Translations under genes and position numbers: made by a program
The notes under the pieces: generated by a model
What the model saw: the letters and a program-made list of their open reading frames with translations, nothing else
The model's database searches: none
What the model was told of the DNA's origin: nothing
From: Gerris lacustris
Taxonomy: Eukaryota; Arthropoda; Insecta; Hemiptera; Gerridae
Direction: 5' to 3'
Assembly (NCBI GenBank): GCA_951217055.1
Contig: OX578283.1
Coordinates: forward strand, 32,511,760-32,575,759
Length of the DNA stretch: 64,000 nucleotides
Shown: piece by piece, positions 12,040 to 23,337 of the stretch
Numbering within the stretch: the first letter of the stretch is position 1
How the letters are laid out: each line of letters begins with the position of its first letter

Positions 12040-14542
12040 CTTGTATGGGTGTCTCAATAATCTTGGGCCCATACTATAATTGGAAATAAATTAGAAAATC
12101 CCATGTTTATTATAAAGCATTTCGGCGGTTTAGTTAAACCAATCAATTGCTCTTATTGAACTGGTAACTGGAAATGTATGATGTCGTTACTTAAAACTTA
12201 ATATTTTCAAAGTCTTAATTTTAGAGGAAAATCACAAAATTCTTCTCTGACTGGTTTATATGACATTTTAAATTGAGGGTTTTTGATTGCATTTAACACA
12301 TTTATGAGTAACATTATTGCACAGAAACTTTAAAAGTTCATTATTATTTAGTTGATAAAATATTTTTATGTTGCATAACACATAAAAGTAGCGAAATGTT
12401 TTGAGTCCAAATAGATGAGAACATGGTAGTAATATTAATTGTTCAGTTCATCTATAATTTAACTTTACTAACTCTTCTTGAAGTTTTGTCGTTTATTTAT
12501 TTACAAATATTCTATAAAAATGTACGGGTGGGTGCTTTCGTATACAAAGAGTTATGCAGTTAATTTTTTTTTTTTTGTGTATGTTTTTTTGTAATGTATA
12601 GAATAGTATATTTATATCTACGAATATACTGTGATATAGTACAAAGTACAGTTATACATTGTTGATACATTTATCTTTGTACGTATGTATATATATATAT
12701 GCAGATACATAGTCAATAAAGTCTGGTTTGAGGGGGAGGTAGGTGGTGGTTTGGCTGTGTGGTATATCATAGAGTTTAAGACAATAAATCCATTGACGGT
12801 AATTTGTGGGAAATAGTAGGGGAATAGAAGGGGGTCTACTGTTGGTTCTGGTAATAGTGTTTCCACTTTGATACCATCCTCCTCCTCGTGAAGGCCAGGG
12901 CTTCTATTTCGTGGCACCACCTCCCTCCCCCCCCCCTCCACAGGGTTGATTTATGGAAGAGTGATTCTGTGTTAGATCTAGGAATAGCACCCTGAACATG
13001 GAGTTGGAGGGGTCTAGGATACGAGCACATGAAATTCCAAGCATTCTCTTCCAAAGCACGAGGGGGCGTCAGGAATTCCCAAGTCCTCGGGACTTCGATA
13101 CAACATCGTGGGACTATAGCGTGTAGCGTATTCCCCCCTTGCTATAGCGTATAGAGTGTGTTAGCTGTAAACCTATCCGGTTATCAACACATTTGAAATC
13201 TCTTATATACAATACCCCCTCCATTTCAAAATATGTTCCAAATGTTATTTTAGTTTATGATACTCGAACAAAAGGACATTTACCACCCTCTCATTCAGAA
13301 ATCTAATTGTTTACATGGCTCGGCTGTTAACATGGGAATTATCACACGTAATAATCTGAATACATGTCCCATATATATTTGTAAACGTTACCAGCCTCCT
13401 GATATCAATATACCATTTTTGACATGTGTTAACACAATTACAAATACTTCTCGATAGATGCATAACTTTAACATTTAATGTCAGAGTTAAGCTTCGGTTT
13501 TGAAGTCAAATTTACTAATAAATCTTACCCGTTTAAACCTAACGATGAAACAAAGTGGATACAGCTCTATGGGCGCATACGATTAACGGTAACAAATTAG
13601 AGAATAGGTTAGTTGTTGACACCTGACACCTACATACTCACGAGATTAGAAGATAACTTGGTTATTTTTATTCGTACCAAGCCTATAGAACTGAGAAAAA
13701 ACAGCAAACGTAATTTTACATTTTGTTACCAATAATATACCATAATCACAGTAAATGTTTATCCCCATCTTAAAGTTCTTTAGATTCGATGGTCTGCCTA
13801 GTAAAACTGGAATGCGCCAAACGCTGGATCTACTTGTTCTTCCACTTCCTATCCTAAGCCTTCCTTATCTTTTCATCTATCTTGTTATTGTTTTGATTAT
13901 TTGGACATCTATCCATTCTTTTCTCTTAATGTGTCGCAATCATTACAATCGTATTGGGTTATTTCTACAACTATTTGTCGCATTATCACGTTGCTAAACC
14001 TTTGATCTCTTATACTTCTATGACCTTTTGTTAATATAATTCTATTCAATGTCTTCATTCTCTTGCCTTTTATCCACATTTACAAGCCAAATTACAAATG
14101 CTCATTCAGGACGTATAAATGTTTTAAATTAAGCAAACTTAATTGAGTTTATTGTACGTCACACTAAACCAAAGAGAGAAGATCGATTTTATAATGGACT
14201 AGAATTAAACTACGTCACAAAGAAAGAGTTAGAAGTCAGTTACGACAATTTATTATTCTCTTTTACAAGGGGCTTGGAAGTCGTCGCTTGATTTACGAGG
14301 ATACTTGCTAATTCTTAGTAGAATAACCATGTTGAAGTAACCGCATTACGTAACCCGGTTTGATTTAAATTGGCGAGTTGCTTTATCATGTAATAAATCT
14401 TCGTTAAAGAAAAAAAAGAATTAGGATAATTCCGGTTGAGATATTAGGGTAGAAATGTTAGTTTTGATATAGCACTGATTTAATTTGCAAATAATTTAAT
14501 TTTCTTTCAGGTGGCCCTGTGGCTTTACTTCTTTTTTTTATC
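12040..14542. other. Intergenic sequence, no supported gene
   Basis: AT-rich with a GC-richer patch at 12,720-13,130 that includes a C run near 12,928-12,937. Several short frames (13,257-13,457 and 13,755-13,997, for example) have no recognisable domain. A TTTTCTTTCAG followed by GTGG near 14,510 resembles a 3' splice site, but no exon could be followed. Confidence 0.45.
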
Positions 14543-14574
14543 ATTTTGTCTTTTGTCGATTAGCGTTTTGAAAA

Positions 14575-14607
14575 AAAAACCACACCTCGCTCCTCGGTGT
14601 GGTTTTT
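14575..14607. repeat. Perfect 12-bp-stem hairpin near the outer end of arm A
   Basis: AAAAACCACACC (14,575-14,586) pairs exactly with GGTGTGGTTTTT (14,596-14,607) around a 9-base loop. It lies 32 bp inside the arm boundary and its mirror copy is at 28,191-28,223. Confidence 0.75.
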
Positions 14608-15804
14608 GGTTTGGGGTGGGATGCTGGTAAAATGTGCGGTTTAGTTGAGAAGCATTTTGCATGCTAATCAATTCTCTTCCAGTCTTAAAAAAAACCGTAG
14701 CCTGAATCCCGTGAGCCACACTCCAGCAGATTTTACATTTTACCAAGAGAGAGGTCTTGCCTGAAGGCGAGGTTTGTAAGCGTTTTCTTATGTTTAGAAA
14801 GGGGTGTTCCAAAACGCGTATTTTCTTCATGAGGATTTCTTGCCGGTTTCCTCCTCGACTCTGTGCGCCCATGAAACACCTCCCTCAAAATCCTCCCCAT
14901 CTCGGATGCCGGATCGTAATCAAGGGGTTTGAGGGAAGCGACAATATCCCCTTAACTCATACCCAACACAAAAAACCTTTACCCTTTCTCACCGTCATCC
15001 GCCATTTAAACATTAATTTTAATGTTATCGTTCTTAAACACATTTAACACTGTTGGTATTCTCCCTCTCCCCATCCCTGTAACCACGTCAATTGTTTAAA
15101 AGCGTCTATTTTTGTAAAGACATTATAATCTTTCTGAAATTTCAACGAAGCTATGCCTAAGCTTGCAAAAAAACCTGAACACTTCGTAAATCATCCTTCT
15201 TAATTCTGTGAAAATCTAGAATCTAGATCCTATGCATTTTTATGTGCTTTTTTAACATGGTGTCGTTAGGGGTTGGAGATTTGGCTCTAGGGTATTATCT
15301 GCTCATTACAAGTACAAAATTATTGACTTGTGTACAGTCCTACCCAAGTGGATCAATATATAAATATATGTATGAACTATTATTCCATTGTGATTACTTA
15401 ATAATTTGAAAATAAGTGTGTAATTAGGCATTACATTTCTAAATTGACAATTGGCAACTACTTACTTACAGAACTCTTCCAAATTCCCACGAGACATGCT
15501 TGCTTGAATAACGTTCGCTTATATCCTTTGGAGCTATTTTCCACCGTAACTAATTACAAAATAATGAACACAAGATATCAAGCTCATATTATAATATAAA
15601 TCATTACAAAGGAATAAATATAAAATATAAATAATTATTTATAAAGTCAAAGTTAGAGTACAGTAAAATAATGAAAAATTGTATGTCATGAGTCATGACA
15701 TAATAAATGGTTTATTATTATGACTGTTTGTAAATCAATATATAAAAAAATATGTTGTTTATTTTGAAGAAAAACTTCTAGGCCAGTACAAATAAGCAAA
15801 AAAG
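14608..15804. other. Unique-looking part of arm A
   Basis: Two overlapping antiparallel short frames (14,525-14,872 minus and 14,757-15,047 plus) cross a more balanced-composition patch at 14,580-15,050. Both recur intact in the mirror arm simply because the DNA is duplicated. Neither protein was recognised and I cannot support a gene. The rest is AT-rich. Confidence 0.4.
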
Positions 15805-16153
15805 GGGGGAAAAATTAAATACTAAACTTTCTTTACACCATCGTTTAGAAGGGGTTTAGGGAAGCATTTTCCATATTATCATATCGAGTGCCACCGCTTG
15901 CTTCCCCCACCACCCCCTATTGAAGACCCAAATTTGGCCTATTCACTGTAACGCCAATATCTCCGGAACAAAGAGTGCTAACGATGTGCGGTGTTTTTTA
16001 AAGTCTTCTATACACTGTCCTCTTTAATTTGATACCCATATCAATTTGCTTTTCGTAGTCAAAGTGTACCAAAAGTTATAAAATATGGTAAAAAATCGAC
16101 ATTTCTTTTTTCTACTCTGAACAATTTTGATAATAACTTTTTTCCACGGGGTC
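15805..16153 (+). repeat. 349-bp unit, copy 1 (full)
   Basis: It runs from GGGGGAAAAATTAAATAC to CCACGGGGTC. The second full copy at 17,429-17,777 has exactly the same length and very few differences (for example GAGTGCTAACG against GAGTGATAACG). Partial copies are at 18,379-18,620 and 19,674-19,806. Mirror copies lie at 26,645-26,993, 25,022-25,370 and 24,185-24,426, and a second direct partial copy at 28,425-28,557. Confidence 0.85.
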
Positions 16154-17094
16154 GGCACTAAAAATGTGGTTAAATAAAACGTGTAGATTATTTTATTACC
16201 TTTAATTCGATGTATAATATGTCATAGCAACTCTAATGCAAGAGGGGGAAAAAAGCGGAAATAGTGGATGCTTGTAGTATGGAAAGCTGCTAATAGTGTT
16301 GACTGTGAACTCTATTTAGTCCAGGAAAATAAGGAATAATAGGGTAAATGATTTATAAAGTATTGAAACTTTGCGAAAAAACTCTTAAGGGTGTAGTAGT
16401 AAGAAACAGTAAAGTTCCCACCTCTTGAGGGCGGGGGGGGGGGGGGGAGTGGCCCCCTCCCTCCACCATAAAATCTAAAAATAATAATTTTTTAACCTTT
16501 TCTCGCAAAACAGTTTATTTTTTTGAAGAGAAATGTTTTTGACAAAAATATTTTCCCATAATTCTGCATAAAAAAGGTCCTATGCATGTTTAAAGTGATA
16601 CAAACCGAGATATTGTAGTTGGAAAAAGATAAAAAATTGTAAACCGCATTTCTGCGAACCAACAATTATCTTAAAAACTACTCTTCCGATTTTAATGAAA
16701 TTTAAATCGTAGGTCACCATTAGGCAATTGATGGTCCCAAATAAGTTTCAACCTTATTTACACCTATATCTTCAAAAGTACTAAAATTTTAAACTTTGCA
16801 CATCAACATTCTTTTAACTGTGATACTTTTGTGTGTAATTAAGTTTGTACATAAGTGCCTATATTAATTTGAATATTTTTCCGTTCATGTTATTGTTACT
16901 AACTTGTTTTTACTACGCCTACAGCAACTTCTAATTGCTGAAAATTTTATTATTTATCTCTCCGTCATTGTTGTTATCGATGTGTATGGTCCTACTTAAA
17001 CCACTTTTAAATTTTATTGTGACCTTTAACCGCATGTAGTACTAACTGTGAAGCATGCTATAATTTGATAAAAAAAAAACCTGACACTGACACT
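16154..17094. other. AT-rich part of arm A with poly-G run
   Basis: A near-uninterrupted G run at about 16,432-16,449 is followed by GTGGCCCCCTCCC. A diverged fragment of the 575-bp repeat family is at 16,650-16,795 (landmarks CTGCGAACCAAC, CTTCCGATTTTAATGAAATTT, AAATAAGTTTCAACCTT, CTATATCTTCAAAAGTACT). No gene seen. Confidence 0.55.
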
Positions 17095-17428
17095 GACACT
17101 GACCACACCACAACCACAACTACAACCTCAACCACAACCATAACCACAACCACAACCACAACCACAACCACAACCATCACCACAATAACAACCATCACCA
17201 CAACCAAAACCACAACCATAACAAATACCACAACCACAAAAAATACCACAACCACAACAAATACAAATACCACAACAACAAATACCACACCACAACCACA
17301 ACAAATACCACAACCATCAACACAACCACACCACAACCACAACCACAACCACAACAAATACAAATACCACAACCACAACAAATACCACAACCACAAAAAA
17401 ATACCACAACCACTCAACTACAACAAAT
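17095..17428 (+). repeat. (CCACAA)n array 1, imperfect
   Basis: Hexamer CCACAA with interspersed ACAAATAC and ATCACC variants, preceded by four copies of GACACT. Long open frames on both strands arise only because the hexamer contains no stop codon; these are not genes. Confidence 0.9.
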
Positions 17429-17777
17429 GGGGGAAAAATTAAATACTAAACTTTCTTTACACCATCGTTTAGAAGGGGTTTAGGGAAGCATTTTCCATAT
17501 TATCATATCGAGTGCCACCGCTTGCTTCCCCCACCACCCCCTATTGAAGACCCATATTTGGCCTATTCACTGTAACGCCAATATCTCCGGAACAAAGAGT
17601 GATAACGATGTGCGGTGTTTTTTAAAGTCTTCTATACACTGTCCTCTTTAATTTAATACCCATATCAATTTGCTTTTCGTAGTCAAAGTGTACCAAAAGT
17701 TATAAAATATGGTAAAAAATCGACATTTCTTTTTTCTACTCTGAACAATTTTGATAATAACTTTTTTCCACGGGGTC
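17429..17777 (+). repeat. 349-bp unit, copy 2 (full)
   Basis: Same span and order as 15,805-16,153. Its right end CCACGGGGTC runs directly into AAATACACAACAAATACC of the next CCACAA array, as in copy 3. Confidence 0.85.
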
Positions 17778-18229
17778 AAATACACAACAAATACCACAAC
17801 CACAACCACAACCACAACAAATACCACAACAACAACCACAACAACAACCACAACCACAACAACAAACACAACCACAACAACAACCACAACCACAACCACA
17901 ACAACAACCACAACCACAACAAATACCACAACAAATACCACAACAAATACTACAACCAAAACCACAACAAATACCACAACCACAACAAATACCACAACCA
18001 CAACAAATACCACAACCACAACCACAAAAATACCACAACCACAACTACAACAAATACCACAACCACAAAAATACAACATTACAACCACAACCATCACCAC
18101 AACCACAACCATCACCACAACCACAACCATCACCACAACCACAACCATCACACAACTATCACCACAACCACAACCATCACACAACTATCACCACAACTAC
18201 AAGCTACTACTCTAGCTATTGGCGAGCTG
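17778..18229 (+). repeat. (CCACAA)n array 2, imperfect
   Basis: CCACAA hexamers mixed with CAACAA, AAATAC and ATCACC variants. It ends in ACAACTATCACC units before a 77-bp segment shared with other arrays. Apparent poly-Thr, poly-Val and Cys-Gly frames are repeat shadows. Confidence 0.9.
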
Positions 18230-18306
18230 CTTAAGGGCTTCAAGTAGAGTCTTGAATCTCTCTCTACCAACTCGATTTTGACAGCTTGTGAGCGTTTATT
18301 CCTCAT
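18230..18306 (-). other. 77-bp exon-like segment, copy with 2-bp insertion
   Basis: On the minus strand the segment opens ATGAGGAATAAACGC and reads MRNKRSQAVKIELVERF before a 2-base GA insertion shifts the frame. Intact versions of the same segment are at 19,527-19,603 (-), 23,261-23,337 (+) and 28,278-28,354 (-). A T-rich tract lies just upstream of the ATG in each. It may be a captured exon or part of the repeat; protein use is unproven. Confidence 0.4.
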
Positions 18307-18378
18307 AAAAAAAAAAAATTAAAAATTAATTTAAAAAATAATTAATAGAAAAGAAAGAAATAATACAAATAATGAAAA

Positions 18379-18620
18379 CACCACCCCCTATTGAAGACCC
18401 ATGGCTTATTCACTGTAACGCCAATATCTCCGGAACAAAGAGTGATAACGATGTGCGGTGTTTTTTAAAGTCTTCTATACACTGTCCTCTTTAAATTAAT
18501 ACCCATATCAATTTGCTTTTCGTAGTCAAAGTGTACCAAAAGTTATAAAATATGGTAAAAAATCGACATTTCTTTTTTCTACTCTGAACAATTTTGATAA
18601 TAACTTTTTTCCACGGGGTC
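18379..18620 (+). repeat. 349-bp unit, copy 3 (5' truncated)
   Basis: It starts at CACCACCCCCTATTGAAG, lacks the first ~107 bp of the unit, and ends CCACGGGGTC immediately before the third CCACAA array. Confidence 0.85.
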
Positions 18621-19526
18621 AAATACACAACAAATATTACAACCACAACCACAACCACAAAAAATACCACAACCACAACCACAACCCCAACCACAACCAC
18701 AACCACAACCACAACAACAACCACAACCACAACAACAACCACAACCACAACAAATACCACAACAAATACCACAACAAATACTACAACCACAACCACAACA
18801 AATACCACAACCACAACAAATACCACAACCACAACAAATACCACAACCACAACCACAACCACAACAAATACCACAACCACAACTACAACAAATACCACAA
18901 CCACAACCACAACAAATACCACAACCACAACCACAACCACTACCACAACAAATACCACAACCACAACAAATACAAATACCACAACCACACCACAACCGCA
19001 ACCACAACCACAACCACAACAAATACCACAACCACAACAAATACCACAACCACAACAAATACCACAACCACAACCACAACAAATACCACAACCACAACAA
19101 ATACCACAACCACAACCACAACAAATACCACAACCACAACAAATACCACAACAAATACTACAACCACAACGAATACCACACCACAACCACAATTACACCA
19201 AATACCACAACCACAACAAATACCACAACCACAACCACACCACAACCACAACCACAACAAATACCACAACCACAACCACACCACAACCACAACCACAACA
19301 ACAACCATAACCACAACCACAACCACAACCACAAAAAATACCACAACCACAACAAATTCCACAACCACAACAAATACAAATACCACAACCACACCACCAC
19401 CACAACCACAACCACGACCACAACAAATACCACAACCACAACAAATACCACAACCACAACCACAACCACAACCACAACAAATACCACAACCACAACCACA
19501 ACAACAACAACAACAACAACCACAAG
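18621..19526 (+). repeat. (CCACAA)n array 3, ~0.9 kb
   Basis: The longest CCACAA block of this arm, with regular CAACAAATAC interruptions. The mirror arm is shorter here by about 65 bp, as expected from repeat slippage. Confidence 0.9.
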
Positions 19527-19603
19527 GGTTTAAGGGCTTCAAGTAGAGTCTTGAATCTCTCTACCAACTCGATTTTGACAGCTTGTGAGCGTTTATTCCT
19601 CAT
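19527..19603 (-). other. 77-bp exon-like segment, intact frame
   Basis: Minus-strand ATG at 19,603 followed by RNKRSQAVKIELVERFK and about eight more residues, after which the frame runs into the CCACAA array. The segment sits between the array and a T-rich tract leading to a 349-bp-unit fragment. Evidence for translation is lacking. Confidence 0.4.
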
Positions 19604-19673
19604 AAAAAAAAAAAATTAAAAATAATTTAAAAAATAATTAATAGAAAAAAAAGAAATAATACAAATAATGAAA

Positions 19674-19806
19674 CACCACCCCCTATTGAAGACCCAAATT
19701 TGGCCTATTCACTGTAACGCCAATATCTCCGGAACAAAGAGTGATAACGATGTGTTGTGTTTTTTAAAGTCTTCTATACACTGTCCTCTTTAATTTAATA
19801 CCCATA
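19674..19806 (+). repeat. 349-bp unit, fragment (copy 4)
   Basis: It starts CACCACCCCCTATTGAAG and stops after AATTTAATACCCATA, where it abuts a short palindrome AAGTGG T CCACTT (19,807-19,819). The mirror-arm version stops earlier, at CACTGTAACGCCAAT (23,140), which is the inner junction of the inverted duplication. Confidence 0.75.
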
Positions 19807-19819
19807 AAGTGGTCCACTT

Positions 19820-20428
19820 AAAAAAAATTACGAAAAGTAGAAAAATGTAGAAGAATAGAATAAAGATTTTACGATATTAACGAGCGGGAGGGCTAATTAA
19901 ATAAAACTGACAACAAATTAAAAATGTAGTATGTAAAAAAGATTTTAATAAGCTTTGATTTAATCTTATCTTTAGATGATTATCTAAGGTAGATAAGAAT
20001 TCCAGGTGTCCCCTAGTGTTTTTAGACATAGTGTTTTTATCACTTTCTACCTGGTAGAAGTCCTACTGTTCTATTACCTTCTCACTTATTTCTCAACTTT
20101 TACTCTGTCACTTATTTCCATATCTGCATTTTCATCCCTCTTATCTCCCTTACTACACACCCCTCCGATTTATTTTTTTTATTTAAAACTCAAAAACACA
20201 GAATGATTTTGCGGTTCCGTTTACAGTTCATACTAATATTTCTGCTGCAATTATTTCTTACTGCTTCCCGTTATTTTAATTTAATATAATATTATAATAA
20301 ATATAATATTATATTTATTTATTTCACTTTTTTTAAATTTTTAGTTTAAGCTACTTGCAAAAGATTGCTAAACAAAAAATGTATAAGGAATCTGCCGGCT
20401 TCGCCGGCGCCTGCGCCCTTGCGCCGGC
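19820..20428. other. AT-rich part of segment B
   Basis: Non-repetitive AT-rich DNA ending in a GC-rich patch, GCCGGCTTCGCCGGCGCCTGCGCC (20,395-20,418, with a GCCGGC/GCCGGC stem). The short frame at 20,006-20,206 is not recognised. Confidence 0.45.
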
Positions 20429-20882
20429 CCTGTCAGTATCAGTATCCGAATCAATGTCAGTATCCCGTATCAGTATCAGTATCTCGTATCAGTATCCAGT
20501 ATCCGTATCAGTATCCGTATCAGCACCCGCAGTATCCCTATCAGTATCCTGTTGTATCCGTATCAGTATCCCGTATCAGTTTCCCGTATTAGTATCCGTA
20601 TCAGTTTCCCGTATTAGTATCCGTATCAGTATCCCGTAGTATCAGTATCAGTATCCGTATCAGTATGTCGTATCAGTATCAGTATCCGTATTAGTACCAG
20701 TATCCGTATCAGTATCCCATATCAGTATCCGTATAAATATCCCGTAGTACCTGTATCAGTATCTGTATCAGTATCCGTATCAGTATTCATATAAGTATCC
20801 GTATCAGTATCCCGTATCAGTATCTATATGTCTCCCGTGGTATCCATCAGTATCTCAGTGGGGTATCAGTATCCCGTAGTAT
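20429..20882 (+). repeat. CAGTAT / CCGTAT 12-bp-type array
   Basis: Alternating hexamers CAGTAT and CCGTAT or CCCGTAT, with many point variants. Ser-Val-Ser-rich open frames here are repeat shadows. Confidence 0.9.
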
Positions 20883-21090
20883 CCATCTGAATCTGAATCT
20901 GAATCTGAAACCGAATAAGAATCGGAATCGGAATCTGAATCGGACTAGGAATCGGAATCGGAATTGGAATCTGAATAGGAATCGGAATCTTATTCTGAAT
21001 AGGAATCAGAATCTGAATCTGAATAGGAATCGGAATCAAATTCTGAATCTAAATCAGAATCGAAATCTGAATCTGAATCTGAATCAGAGA
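20883..21090 (+). repeat. GAATCT / GAATCGG hexamer array
   Basis: Hexamers of the type AATCTG and AATCGG with GAATAGG variants, directly following the CAGTAT array. Confidence 0.9.
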
Positions 21091-21092
21091 TA

Positions 21093-21724
21093 ACGACGAC
21101 GACGACGACGACATGATGACGAAGCCTGCCGACGACATGATGACGACACGATGATGACGATTACATGATGACGTTATGATGACATGATGACGTTATGATG
21201 ACATGATGACGACACGATGCCGCCGTGATGACGACACGATGATGACACGATAATGACGATAACGACACGACGAGGACATTATGACGACATGACGACGACA
21301 TTATGACGACATGACGCCGACATTATGACGACATGACGCCGACATTATGACGACATGACTATATGAACGACGACATAATTACAACATTATGACGACATGT
21401 CAACACTATGACGACACTATGACGACACTATGACGACACTATGCCGACACTATGACGACACTATGACGACACTATGACGACACTATGACGACACTATGAC
21501 GACACTATGACGACACTATGACGACACTATGACGACACTATGACGACACTATGACGACACTATGACGACACTATGACGACACTGTGACGACACTATGACG
21601 ACACTGTGACGACACTATGACGACACTATGACGACACTATGACGACACTATGACGACACTATGACGACACTATGACGACACTATGACGACACTATGACGA
21701 CACTATGACGACACTATGATGACA
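21093..21724 (+). repeat. GACGACAT / TATGACGACAC minisatellite, forward half
   Basis: A short GAC run is followed by GATGACGACA-type units and then a near-pure 11-mer TATGACGACAC array (about 21,404-21,720, roughly 28 units). It meets its reverse-complement version at about 21,725. Confidence 0.9.
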
Positions 21725-21726
21725 TC

Positions 21727-22578
21727 TGTCGTCATAATGTCGTCATAATGTCGTCGTTCATATAGTCATGTCGTCATAATGTCGTCATAGTGCCGTCATA
21801 ATGTCGTCATAGTGTCGTCATAATGTCGTTATTACGTCGTCATAGTGTCGTCACAGTGTCGTCATATTGTCGTCATAATGTCGTCATAATTTCGGCGTCA
21901 TGTCGTCATAATGTCCTCGTCGTGTTGTCATCATCGTGTCTTTATAGTGCCGTCATAGTGTCGTCATAATGTCGTCATAGTGTCGTCATAATGTCGTCAT
22001 AATGTCGTGTTTTCATCATGTCGTCGTTCATATAGTCATGTCGTCATGTCGTCATCATGTTTTCATTATGTCGTCGTTCATATAGTCATGTCGTCATGTC
22101 GTCATCATGTTTTCATTATGTCGTCGTTCATATAGTCATGTCGTCATAGTGTCGTCATAATGTCGGCATAATGTAGTCATAATGTCCTCGTCGTGTTGTC
22201 ATCATCGTGTCTTTATAGTGTCGTCATAGTGTCGTCATAATGTCGTCATAGTGTCGTCATATTGTCGTCATAATGTCGTTATAATGTCGTGTTTTCATCA
22301 TGTCGTCGTTCATATAGTCATGTCGTCATCATGTTTTCATTATGTCGTCGTTCATATAGTCATGTCGTCATAATGTCGTCATAGTGTCGTCATAATGTCG
22401 GCATAATGTCGTCATAATGTCGTCGTCATGTCGTCATAATGTCCTAGTCGTGTCGTCATCGTCATCATGGTGTCTTCATCGTGTCGTCATAGTGTCGTCA
22501 TAATGTCGTAATAATGTCGTCATGTCGTCATGTCGTCATCATGTTGTCATTATGTCGTTGTTCATATAGTCATGTCGT
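21727..22578 (-). repeat. TGTCGTCATA minisatellite, inverted half
   Basis: The same units appear reverse-complemented (TGTCGTCATAATG, GTGTCGTCATA). The motif GTCGTTCATATAGTCATGTC, repeated in this half, is the exact complement of GACATGACTATATGAACGAC at 21,353 in the forward half, so the two halves could fold back on each other. Confidence 0.85.
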
Positions 22579-22603
22579 CGGATACTGATAGGGATACTGA
22601 TAC

Positions 22604-23134
22604 GGTTGTGGTTGTGGTTGTGGTTGTGGTTGTGGTTGTGGTTGTGGTTTTGGTTGTGGTTGTGGTTGTGGTTGTGGTTGTGGTGTGGTTGTGGTTGTGG
22701 TTGTGGTTGTGGTTGTGGTTGTGGTTGTGGTTGTGGTTGTGGTTGTGGTTGTGGTTGTGGTTGTGGTTGTGGTTGTGGTTGTGGTTGTGGTTGTGGTTGT
22801 GGTTGTGGTTGTGGTTGTGGTTGTGGTTGTGGTTGTGGTTGTGGTTGTGGTTGTGGTTGTGGTTGTGGTTGTGGTTGTGGTTGTGGTTGTGGTTGTGGTT
22901 GTGGTTGTGGATGTGGTTGTGGTTGTGGTTGTGGTTGTGATTGTGATTGTGGTTGTGGTTGTGGTTGTGGTGTGGTTGTGGTTGTGGTTGTGGTTGTGGT
23001 TGTGGTTGTGGTTTTGGTTGTGGTTCTGGTTGTGGTTGTGGTTGTGGTTGTGGTGTGGTTGTGGTTGTGGTTGTGGTTGTGGTTGTGGTTGTGGTTGTGG
23101 TTGTGGTTGTGGTTGTGGTTGTGGTTGTGGTTGT
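22604..23134 (+). repeat. (GGTTGT)n array, near pure
   Basis: About 530 bp of GGTTGT with a few TGGTG, TTTTGG and GATGTGG variants. The plus strand has no adenine over long stretches. Open frames in all phases are artefacts of the hexamer. Confidence 0.95.
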
Positions 23135-23260
23135 CTTTGATTGGCGTTACAGTGAATAGGCCAAATTTGGGTCTTCAATAGGGGGTGGTGTTTCATTATT
23201 TGTATTATTTCTTTTTTTTCTATTAATTATTTTTTAAATTATTTTTAATTTTTTTTTTTT

Positions 23261-23337
23261 ATGAGGAATAAACGCTCACAAGCTGTCAAAATCGAGTTGG
23301 TAGAGAGATTCAAGACTCTACTTGAAGCCCTTAAACC
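23261..23337 (+). other. 77-bp exon-like segment, intact frame (mirror)
   Basis: ATG at 23,261 followed by RNKRSQAVKIELVERFK, then the frame continues into the GGTTGT-type array as Trp-Leu repeats. It is the mirror of 19,527-19,603. Confidence 0.4.

Larger units (their letters stand above)
14543..19724 (+). repeat. Left arm (A) of a ~5.15-kb inverted duplication
   Basis: The arm reads ATTTTGTCTTTTGTCG at its outer edge and ends CACTGTAACGCCAAT at its inner edge. The whole arm recurs in reverse complement at 23,140-28,255. Paired coordinates sum to 42,798 at the outer end, 42,799 inside a poly-G run, 42,805 in the middle and 42,864 at the inner end. So only a 1-bp homopolymer change, two or three small repeat indels and one ~65-bp repeat contraction separate the arms. 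The arm carries two full and two partial copies of a 349-bp unit, three CCACAA arrays and two copies of a 77-bp exon-like segment. Confidence 0.9.
19512..23134 (+). repeat. Segment B, direct duplication copy 1
   Basis: B recurs in the same orientation from 28,263. The coordinate offset is 8,751 up to the 11-bp array and 8,597 after it, a difference of 154 bp, or exactly fourteen 11-bp units. The first ~213 bp of B overlap the inner end of arm A. B carries several simple arrays, listed separately. Confidence 0.88.

Noticed and set aside
14525..15047. 115- and 96-codon antiparallel frames repeated at 27.75-28.3 kb
   Set aside because: The second copy is only the mirror of the inverted duplication, so it is not independent evidence of coding; no domain recognised.
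17058..19603. Long open frames encoding poly-Thr, poly-Val, Cys-Gly or Trp-Leu repeats
   Set aside because: They come from CCACAA/TTGTGG hexamers that contain no stop codon in several frames; both strands and all phases are open, so there is no coding evidence.
21404..21720. Regular short direct repeats reminiscent of a CRISPR array
   Set aside because: Units are 11 bp with no unique spacers, in a eukaryotic context; this is a minisatellite.
22604..23134. Telomere array
   Set aside because: The repeat is GGTTGT, not the arthropod TTAGG, and it is internal, interrupted and duplicated. Telomeric identity cannot be supported from sequence alone.
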